Positions 5,148 to 10,184 of a DNA stretch of 10,184 bases are shown piece after piece. The notes under the pieces are model-generated. The model had not been told where the DNA came from. It searched no databases and was given only the letters and a program-made list of their open reading frames with translations. The stretch spans positions 1 to 10,184 of the forward strand of contig JAEORI010000109.1 of assembly GCA_016840965.1 (NCBI GenBank). The letters are read 5' to 3'. Both the position numbers and the translations under genes were made by a program. The first letter of the stretch is position 1, and every line of letters begins with the position of its first letter. The DNA is from Candidatus Thorarchaeota archaeon (GTDB lineage: Archaea; Asgardarchaeota; Thorarchaeia; Thorarchaeales; Thorarchaeaceae).

Positions 5148-6254
5148 TTACTGATACATAGACCAGAATCTACGGAATTTCTCCGTGTATGATAATACAT
5201 CCGTGGAGTTAACATACTGATCAATCCCCCCCAGATATTTTGGTAATTGTTTCACTTCATCATCTCTAATTTCTTCATATATGGCATCTGCAAAATTATC
5301 AGCATGAATTATCATGAATGGACGATTATGGAACTGTGACACCTTTGTAGACAAAGAATTGGTAATTCCAATGTTATTATGCTTCTTCGCCATATACTCG
5401 TAAGCTTCTGTAAAATGATTCTGTCTGTCATCCCAACTATCAGCATCCATAATCTCCAAAAATAATGGCGTGAGAGTCTTTGCACTTTCAAGCTTAGAAA
5501 AAGCCGTACCAAACCACTTGATGTACGGCGCATATTTTCGTTCTATAAGAAAGCAAAGCATCATAATATCATATATCAACCGTGCTGCAATGATACGAGA
5601 ACCAAGATTGTCACTAACCTGACCAGCTCGACCCATGAATGCTTCCTCTTGAGCTATTCTTCTCCATTGATTTGACAATAGATAAAACCACAAGTCATTA
5701 GGGTAATATTCCAATTTATTCACAATAGGTTTCAACTTCTCCAGATCGTCACGGAAAACCCGCCCATTTGCAATGCTCCGTAGTATCTGCTGCGGAAGCA
5801 CCAACCAATCTATAATACGTAACCCCTCTGTTGGATTGAATCCCAAATACTCGATAAAGAAACCACTAATCGTATTAATCGTGACCCCATGATTAACAGG
5901 TCCATCTTGGATACATTCCATCCTAGTGGTACCATCATCATGATAACCAAAGTTGGTAGGAAACCCGCGTATCTCATATGGAAGATTTCGACAAAGGACA
6001 TCATGAAGCTCGTCTTTCAGAATGCCATAGTCAGAATCGTCCAAGAAGACCTGTAATTTAGGTCCCCAATCATGGTCCATTGACTGTGGTGTATCATAAC
6101 CTAACACATCAGAACCTCGTCCTATGCGAGCAGCAGAATAAACAAGATTTGGAAAGTGCTTGTCTATAACAGGTTTTACAGCTTCTTCATAGAACGCTTC
6201 ACTCAAATCCAACCCGGGCAAAAAATCATAGGGCGGGTGATTTTCATCACTCAT
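5148..6254 (-). CDS. DUF4037 domain protein, nucleotidyltransferase-like
   Basis: 368 aa. Residues 45-65 read GRGSDVLGYD...DHDWGP, the signature of DUF4037 proteins. The G-S followed by acidic residues resembles the GS...DxD metal site of the nucleotidyltransferase superfamily (S48, D49, D60, D62). The middle of the protein (about 115-260) is helical, as in the kanamycin-nucleotidyltransferase-like helical half. The C-terminal part (about 290-368) is charged, with no further motif. No membrane segment or signal peptide. The substrate is not known, and transfer of a nucleotide is an inference from the fold. Start ATG 6254 is supported by GGAG eight bases upstream (6263-6266). It is convergent with rpiA, and upstream on the same strand is tRNA-Arg(CCT). 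Confidence 0.8.
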   Translation of the reverse strand: MSDENHPPYDFLPGLDLSEAFYEEAVKPVIDKHFPNLVYSAARIGRGSDVLGYDTPQSMDHDWGPKLQVFLDDSDYGILKDELHDVLCRNLPYEIRGFPTNFGYHDDGTTRMECIQDGPVNHGVTINTISGFFIEYLGFNPTEGLRIIDWLVLPQQILRSIANGRVFRDDLEKLKPIVNKLEYYPNDLWFYLLSNQWRRIAQEEAFMGRAGQVSDNLGSRIIAARLIYDIMMLCFLIERKYAPYIKWFGTAFSKLESAKTLTPLFLEIMDADSWDDRQNHFTEAYEYMAKKHNNIGITNSLSTKVSQFHNRPFMIIHADNFADAIYEEIRDDEVKQLPKYLGGIDQYVNSTDVLSYTEKFRRFWSMYQ

Positions 6255-6307
6255 CCAATTATCTCCATGTTTGGTAGTGATATAACAAGATTTGGATATT
6301 GTGGCTT

Positions 6308-6318
6308 GAAAATAAGAG
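6308..6318 (-). terminator. T-rich terminator after tRNA-Arg(CCT)
   Basis: On the minus strand CTCTTATTTTC follows directly after the encoded CCA and shares the CTTATTTT core found after tRNA-Thr. Confidence 0.5.
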
Positions 6319-6425
6319 TGGCGGGCCCGCCCGGATTTGAACCGGGGATTACTAACTTAGGAGGCTAGTGCCCTATTAACCTCCAACGAGTCATCTCTCG
6401 TAGGTCCAGGCTAGGCCACGGGCCC
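6319..6425 (-). tRNA. tRNA-Arg(CCT) with a D-loop intron
   Basis: On the minus strand, acceptor stem GGGCCCG (6425-6419) pairs with CGGGCCC, followed by discriminator G and an encoded CCA (6319-6321). The anticodon stem CTAGC/GTTAG encloses the uninterrupted loop CTCCTAA, giving CCT. The T-arm is CCCGG TTCAAAT CCGGG. The D-arm is split by 29 bases (6377-6405); removal gives GCCTAGCCTGG joined to ATAGGGC, closely matching the tRNA-Met D-arm. Mature length is 78 nt with CCA. A possible TATA element (TTTAAC, 6454-6459 on the minus strand) lies about 32 bases upstream. Confidence 0.95.
6377..6405 (-). other. D-loop intron of tRNA-Arg(CCT), position 19/20 (29 nt)
   Basis: A complete BHB is visible on the minus strand. 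The outer helix is 6415-6412 with 6375-6372 (4 bp). The central helix is GCCT (6411-6408) with AGGT (6382-6379; one G-T). The 5' bulge is G6407 G6406^A6405 and the 3' bulge T6378 A6377^A6376. The inner helix is CC/GG, one mismatch, then ACGAG/CTCGT with a 6-nt loop. Confidence 0.88.
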
Positions 6426-6479
6426 TTGAATTTGAGCTTGAAAGACGTCTGTTGTTAAAGCTTTTGTAATGCTAGATTA

Positions 6480-7808
6480 CTAATCAGCAATCTTTGCAGT
6501 GATAGTAGCTCCTTCTTCCATTGCATCAACGAGAATACTGCCTTGTCTTGTTTTAATTCGTATGGAACTTTCCCCATTTCTTCCTACGACGGTAGTGAAT
6601 AGATACAAATCGTCTGCAAATATCTCAATTCTCTGTTTGGCATACTTTCTGCCAGTATATATTGTCACCTTCTTCTTACTATAACTCACAGACACTGGAA
6701 CTGTTTCACCTGGAATCCCTCTCCCTTCAGGAATCCTTTCACCTTTTACCGTGGGCATAAACGTGCCTCTGACTGGAACTACTACTTTCTCTCCCCCAAA
6801 CGAGAACATTTCAAACTCTAAAATACCTCGTTCAAAATCTCTTACCTCAACTACTGGTCTTGCCAAATCTCTCTGTGTTCCTCCCATCCCGGTAGGTAAT
6901 TTCACTTTCAATGAGAGAGAGGACACCTTAGATACGCGTCCATCCTCAATGTGAACAACAGTATCCACCGTACTTGGAACCTGCCCTAACTCTACTCTTC
7001 CACCAAGAATTAGTCTCTGTAGTGCATCAATAGCTGAACCCGCGTGTACAACTCCTACCATTCCTACTCCCGCTGAACGAAGATCAGCATAGGCTTGAAA
7101 ATCAGAGTTCTTTCGAAGTTCATCGTATATTACAAAATCTGGTCTGACAAGAAGTAGTACGTCTGCTGCCTTTTCCATACTACCATCAAGAGGAGAATAT
7201 TGGACTATAGCTTCTTCCACTTGAAGGTCTCTTGGCTGTTCTAGAGTCTTTACAACATTACCCTTACTACCATAAAACTCAGCCAAAGCCGCTGCAAAGG
7301 TACTCTTACCTGAGCCCGGTGATCCTGAAACAAGTATCCCTTCAGCACGTGCTTCTAGTCTCGTCATTAGTTTCGGACTTAATTGATAATCATCAAGGTT
7401 CAATTTGACGATTGGCCGGATTGCAGAAATCTCCATCTTATCTGCAAATGGTCGTCTAGCAATAGCAATCCTAAGATTTCTTAATTGGACTACAGAAGCT
7501 CCATCTTCTTCTATCTCAATGAATGAATCATTATCATTCTCTGCAGTTTCAAGAATTGCTTCAGCAAGAACATCTAGCTCTTCATAAGTGAGAATCCTAT
7601 CAGAAAGCTCTACCAACTCCCAATTACCAGGTTCACCTCTCTTTGCACGAGGTGGGTTGTTCTCTATAAGATGTACACTCATTGTATGTTCATCAAAAAA
7701 GGCCTTGAGTGTCAAAATCTCTTCACTGTCTTCATTGTTCTCCACTATCATCACTTCCACGGTTTCGAAGAGTGGCTTGAGCAACTCTATAGAAGTTAAC
7801 CTCACCAT
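6480..7808 (-). CDS. PilT-type ATPase of the archaeal PIN-ATPase-KH family, lacking PIN and KH core
   Basis: 442 aa. After a short N-terminal remnant, residues 38-60 (FFDE-x-TMSVHL...PP-x-AKRG-x-PG) match the linker that follows the PIN domain in the archaeal family. Walker A is GSPGSGKST (162-170), Walker B VIYDE (226-230), followed by the VVHA segment (253-256). The end (about 375-442) matches the family tail (YLFTTV...). Full-length relatives are about 600 residues. Here the PIN nuclease domain is absent and no GxxG-bearing KH helix is present between the ATPase and the tail. A TAG in frame at 7815-7817 excludes a longer N-terminus. ATG 7808 overlaps the upstream gene by 77 bases; an internal ATG at 7751 would reduce the overlap to 20. 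The role is probably NTP-driven remodelling of RNA or a protein-RNA complex, by inference. Confidence 0.85.
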   Translation of the reverse strand: MVRLTSIELLKPLFETVEVMIVENNEDSEEILTLKAFFDEHTMSVHLIENNPPRAKRGEPGNWELVELSDRILTYEELDVLAEAILETAENDNDSFIEIEEDGASVVQLRNLRIAIARRPFADKMEISAIRPIVKLNLDDYQLSPKLMTRLEARAEGILVSGSPGSGKSTFAAALAEFYGSKGNVVKTLEQPRDLQVEEAIVQYSPLDGSMEKAADVLLLVRPDFVIYDELRKNSDFQAYADLRSAGVGMVGVVHAGSAIDALQRLILGGRVELGQVPSTVDTVVHIEDGRVSKVSSLSLKVKLPTGMGGTQRDLARPVVEVRDFERGILEFEMFSFGGEKVVVPVRGTFMPTVKGERIPEGRGIPGETVPVSVSYSKKKVTIYTGRKYAKQRIEIFADDLYLFTTVVGRNGESSIRIKTRQGSILVDAMEEGATITAKIAD

Positions 7809-8403
7809 TTTGATCTACAAGAGCAAAAACAAGCTTCTTACGAGAGCTTGCAGCTGTCTGTGTAACCATATCTAAGTCACTTAGAGATATGGGTACGCCT
7901 TCTTTTAGAACATATACCAATTGACTAGCACTCGCTGCTCCTGGTCTATCCCCTCTAGAGTATACCCGAAATCCAATTCCATTGCCAAATCCCTGGCGCA
8001 CAGCATAACCTCTACTTCTCAGGTCTCTAAACACGAGGTATCTAGTCCAAAGGTCAGGATCCTCATCAAGCAGTTCACTCACGATAGTATCAGATCCTAC
8101 TATTACTCCATCAGGTTTTCTCACAATCAACCGTTTTCTTTCAATAAGGTGCAAAAGTTCAACAGGCTCTAGTTCAAGTCTATTAGCCTCAATCCGGTTT
8201 CCATAGAATCCTTGTTGCGAGATTCGGTCAGCATCTTTACTACCCACATACCCTTTCTTGTTTTCAAAGAGAGCCTCTGCTGGTTCTTCAATGACTTCTT
8301 CGTCCGATTCAAGTTCTTCAAAATCCTCTGAAGATTCTTGTTCGAAAAATTCGTCATCATCATCATTCGTCAATTGAATCTCGCCTAGTTTGTCTACCCG
8401 CAT
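7732..8403 (-). CDS. endA: tRNA-splicing endonuclease subunit with catalytic His replaced
   Basis: 223 aa from ATG 8403 (a TTG at 8436 would add 11). Residues 14-48 are strongly acidic and probably disordered. The EndA N-domain starts near GFYG (65-68). W-x-RYLVFRDLRSRGYAVRQGF (119-139) opens the catalytic domain, followed by GFRVY and RPG (154-155). The family triad is Tyr, His about 10 residues on, and Lys about 41 on. Here Tyr148 and Lys189 fit exactly, but position 158 is Ser and there is no His nearby. The protein may be the structural partner of a heteromeric enzyme, or a catalytically altered one. It cuts, or helps cut, BHB introns such as the four in this window. It overlaps the ATPase gene downstream and is divergent from the hydrogenase protease gene. 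Confidence 0.87.
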   Translation of the reverse strand: MRVDKLGEIQLTNDDDDEFFEQESSEDFEELESDEEVIEEPAEALFENKKGYVGSKDADRISQQGFYGNRIEANRLELEPVELLHLIERKRLIVRKPDGVIVGSDTIVSELLDEDPDLWTRYLVFRDLRSRGYAVRQGFGNGIGFRVYSRGDRPGAASASQLVYVLKEGVPISLSDLDMVTQTAASSRKKLVFALVDQNGEVNFYRVAQATLRNRGSDDSGEQ

Positions 8404-8439
8404 TGATAATTTGAAAAACCCTTCGGCACGCCACAAGAA

Positions 8440-8445
8440 CTATAG
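8440..8445. promoter_or_regulatory. Palindromic TATA element between divergent genes
   Basis: CTATAG reads the same on both strands. Its centre is about 26 bases before the GTG start at 8469, giving a leaderless plus-strand transcript, and about 40 bases before ATG 8403 on the minus strand, giving a leader of roughly 14 bases. The 65-base gap holds no better box for either gene. Confidence 0.4.
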
Positions 8446-8468
8446 CCCTTTTAGAATGAACTCATTGT

Positions 8469-8987
8469 GTGTCAATCGGCAACTTTGAAGATGAGCTAAG
8501 GAACTTCATCGCTGGTGGTAATAAGATAGCGATTCTCGGTATTGGAAATGACCTAAGATCCGATGACGGGCTTGGACTTTACATTATAGAAAAGCTTAGC
8601 ATCGAAGACCCCAGATTGATGGTTGAAAATGTCGGATCAGTCCCTGAGGGATTTACCCGACCACTGGCTGAATTTGGTGCTGATAGAATAATTATGGTTG
8701 ATGCAGCAGACATGAACAAACCTGCTGGTCATATAGAACTCGTTACTAAGGATCGTATAGGTGGAATCAATATCAGTACGCATAGTATGCCACTTTCATT
8801 TCTGATGATGTACCTAGAACAAGAAACAGGTGGTACAACAATACTGCTTGCTATTCAACCGAAAAGTATACAGTTTGGTGAAGGGTTAACACCAGAGATT
8901 CAAGAAGTGGCTGACCAAACAATCAACACATTAGAAAGTGTATTGAAAAGACACTTGAGAGGACTGACAGATGTTTCGAACGATTGA
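8469..8987 (+). CDS. hycI: Hydrogenase maturation protease (HycI / peptidase A31-M52 family)
   Basis: 172 aa cytosolic endopeptidase family that removes the C-terminal extension of the [NiFe]-hydrogenase large subunit after nickel insertion. The motifs are GIGNDLRSDDGLG (24-36), with D33 at the position of the first nickel-sensing Asp of E. coli HycI; MVDAADM (76-82), with the second Asp; and STHSMPL (103-109), with the His ligand. IQPKSIQFGEGLTPEI follows near 130-145. All expected metal-recognition residues are present. The start is GTG 8469, without a ribosome binding site; a TATA-like box 26 bases upstream suggests leaderless translation. The last 17 bases overlap the start of mtnA. No hydrogenase structural gene is in the window, so the substrate must be encoded elsewhere. 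Confidence 0.92.
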   Translation: MSIGNFEDELRNFIAGGNKIAILGIGNDLRSDDGLGLYIIEKLSIEDPRLMVENVGSVPEGFTRPLAEFGADRIIMVDAADMNKPAGHIELVTKDRIGGINISTHSMPLSFLMMYLEQETGGTTILLAIQPKSIQFGEGLTPEIQEVADQTINTLESVLKRHLRGLTDVSND

Positions 8988-10011
8988 ATGGCTAGATGAT
9001 ACATCAGAAGTACGACTTGTAGACCAGACCAAACTTCCATTGATTCTAGAACACATCATTACCAACAGTCACGAACGTATTGCTGAATCAATCGAGGTAA
9101 TGGAGATACGTGGTGCTCCGGCAATTGGAGCAGCTGCAGGGATGGGTATGGCATTAGCTGCAATTGAGAGCAAAGCCCGAACCACGGGAAACCTTTTGGA
9201 GTACCTTGAGAAGGCTGCAGTCACACTCAATACACGACCAACTGCAGTTAATCTGACTTGGGCGACGAATCGGATGCTGGAGGTTGCCAAGGCCACAGAG
9301 GGAAGCGTTGATGATATTATACAGAAATTGATTGAAGAAGCAAAAGAGATTGCTGAGGAAGATGTCCGAATGAGCAAGAATATGGGTGAAGAATCTCTTG
9401 CTCTCATAAAACCTGGTTACATAATCCAGACCATATGTAACGCAGGATCTCTAGCCACAGTTCATCTTGGTACTGTTGGTGCTGTTGTCAGAGCCGCCCA
9501 CGAGAGATATGATGGAAATATCAAAGTATATGCTGTAGAAACCAGACCCAGGCAACAAGGCGCCCGTCTCACAGTCTTCGAGTTCATGGAAGATGGCATT
9601 GATACTACGCTAATAACTGATGGAATGATCGGTACAGTATTTCGTGAAGGACGAGTCGATTGTTGCGTTGTGGGTGCTGACAGGATTCTACGAACAGGCC
9701 ATGTAATCAATAAAATAGGAACTTACACTATGGCAATCACAGCTAAATATCACAATATTCCCTTCTATTCAGTGGCTCCAGTATCAACTATAGATATGGT
9801 GACTAATCCTGAAGATGTGGTCATTGAAGAACGTAATCCTGATGAAATCCGTATCATCAATGGGCAATATGTCACAGTTCCTGATGCTAAAGTATACAAT
9901 CCTGCATTTGACATGACACCTCCAGAATTAATAGACGCGATAATAACCGACAGAGGCGTCGTCAAGAATCCAACAGAAGAGAAAATGAAGAAGTTGTTTG
10001 AAACCGACTAG
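8971..10011 (+). CDS. mtnA: S-methyl-5-thioribose-1-phosphate isomerase (aIF2B-like)
   Basis: 346 aa, the usual MtnA length. It isomerises methylthioribose-1-phosphate to methylthioribulose-1-phosphate in methionine salvage, or the 5-deoxyribose-phosphate equivalent in some archaea. Visible blocks are RGAPAIGAAAGMGMA (47-61), NTRPTAVNLTWA (87-98), TICNAGSLATVHLGT (154-168) with catalytic Cys156, VETRPRQQGARLT (189-201), GADRI (235-239) with catalytic Asp237, GHVINKIGTY (243-252), and a C-terminal PAFDMTPPELI segment typical of MtnA. The Cys-Asp pair and C-terminus favour MtnA over ribose-1,5-bisphosphate isomerase or true eIF2B subunits. ATG 8971 has GAGAGG eight bases upstream (8957-8962) inside the protease gene, so the two genes are co-transcribed and may be translationally coupled. 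Confidence 0.94.
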   Translation: MFRTIEWLDDTSEVRLVDQTKLPLILEHIITNSHERIAESIEVMEIRGAPAIGAAAGMGMALAAIESKARTTGNLLEYLEKAAVTLNTRPTAVNLTWATNRMLEVAKATEGSVDDIIQKLIEEAKEIAEEDVRMSKNMGEESLALIKPGYIIQTICNAGSLATVHLGTVGAVVRAAHERYDGNIKVYAVETRPRQQGARLTVFEFMEDGIDTTLITDGMIGTVFREGRVDCCVVGADRILRTGHVINKIGTYTMAITAKYHNIPFYSVAPVSTIDMVTNPEDVVIEERNPDEIRIINGQYVTVPDAKVYNPAFDMTPPELIDAIITDRGVVKNPTEEKMKKLFETD

Positions 10012-10051
10012 ACTATAATTCATTGATGAACAATATGGAAGGCCTTAAGAG

Positions 10052-10058
10052 TATATAA
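10052..10058 (+). promoter_or_regulatory. TATA box of tRNA-Arg(TCG)
   Basis: TATATAA lies 17-23 bases before the tRNA 5' end, in the short gap after mtnA. The spacing is a little less than usual, so transcription would begin at or very near the first tRNA base, leaving almost no 5' leader. A purine-rich TTAAGAG sits just upstream. Confidence 0.5.
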
Positions 10059-10074
10059 CGAGCGATGAATTTTA

Positions 10075-10184
10075 GGGCACGTAGTCTAGTCTGGGCTCAA
10101 AGCGATGGATTGTTCTTGAGAGATAGATAGGGCGCCAGCCTTCGGAGTTGGATGCCGCAGGTTCAAATCCTGCCGTGCCCGCCA
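10075..10184 (+). tRNA. tRNA-Arg(TCG) with a D-loop intron
   Basis: Acceptor stem GGGCACG (10075-10081) pairs with CGTGCCC (10174-10180), followed by discriminator G and an encoded CCA that ends exactly at the window edge. The anticodon stem CCAGC/GTTGG encloses the uninterrupted loop CTTCGGA, giving TCG. The T-arm is GCAGG TTCAAAT CCTGC. The D-arm is split by 32 bases (10095-10126); removal joins GTCTAGTCTGG to ATAGGGC. Mature length is 78 nt with CCA, like the other intron-bearing tRNAs here. Confidence 0.95.
10095..10126 (+). other. D-loop intron of tRNA-Arg(TCG), position 19/20 (32 nt)
   Basis: A BHB is visible. Outer pairs are 10086-10088 with 10128-10130. The central helix is GTCT (10089-10092) with AGAT (10121-10124; one G-T). 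The bulges are G10093 G10094^G10095 and A10125 G10126^A10127. The inner helix is CTCAA (10096-10100) with TTGAG (10116-10120). The position is the same as in tRNA-Arg(CCT), but the intron body is unrelated. Confidence 0.87.

Noticed and set aside
6156..6368. 70-aa plus-strand frame between the DUF4037 start and tRNA-Arg
   Set aside because: It runs antisense to the DUF4037 start and into the tRNA gene, with no ribosome binding site or recognisable content.
8971..10011. Ribose-1,5-bisphosphate isomerase or eIF2B subunit instead of MtnA
   Set aside because: The Cys156/Asp237 pair, the ETRPxxQGARLT block and the C-terminal AFDMTPPELI segment fit MtnA better.
2..10184. Window bounded by tRNA genes, suggesting an integrated element with tRNA attachment sites
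   Set aside because: No integrase, no direct repeat of a tRNA 3' end inside the window, and the content is mostly housekeeping genes of uniform composition.

Overview
The window looks like archaeal chromosome of moderate to low GC. The evidence is three tRNA genes split by bulge-helix-bulge (BHB) introns, archaeal forms of phosphoglycerate kinase, ribose-5-phosphate isomerase and methylthioribose-1-phosphate isomerase, a PilT-type ATPase of the archaeal PIN-ATPase-KH family, a tRNA-splicing endonuclease subunit, AGGTGA-type ribosome binding sites and A/T boxes about 25 bases before leaderless starts. A LURP-one/tubby-like protein and a membrane-anchored Pro/Gly-rich protein would suit an Asgard lineage, but that placement is an inference from gene flavour only.

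Layout. 1-870: an elongator-type tRNA-Met(CAT) with two introns, then two small genes of unknown function (70 and 103 aa). 870-2100: pgk. 2117-2810 (minus): tRNA-Thr(TGT) and a LURP-one-related protein. 2810-3143: about 330 bases without a gene. 3143-4090: a one-pass membrane protein with a PPxGG repeat tract and a short C-terminal helix. 4189-5150: a 67-aa paralogue of the first small protein, then rpiA. 5148-6425 (minus): a DUF4037 protein and, before it, tRNA-Arg(CCT) with a D-loop intron. 6480-8403 (minus): a splicing-endonuclease-like gene overlapping a shortened PilT-type ATPase gene. 8469-10011 (plus): a hydrogenase maturation protease gene overlapping mtnA. 10052-10184: a promoter and tRNA-Arg(TCG), again with a D-loop intron.

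The unifying theme is RNA processing. Three of four tRNAs carry four introns in all. Only one is at the standard 37/38 site; two are at the same D-loop site (19/20) and one is in the T-loop (59/60). All four can be folded into a BHB or relaxed BHB that gives a normal mature tRNA. The endonuclease-like protein in the same window keeps the catalytic Tyr and Lys at the expected spacing but has Ser where the catalytic His should be, so it is probably a non-catalytic or modified subunit that needs a partner. The overlapping ATPase has lost the N-terminal PIN nuclease domain and the GxxG core of the KH domain while keeping intact Walker motifs.

The remaining genes are ordinary metabolism (glycolysis/gluconeogenesis, pentose phosphates, methionine salvage, [NiFe]-hydrogenase maturation) mixed with lineage-specific proteins of unknown role. 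There is no sign of phage, transposon, CRISPR or integrated plasmid.
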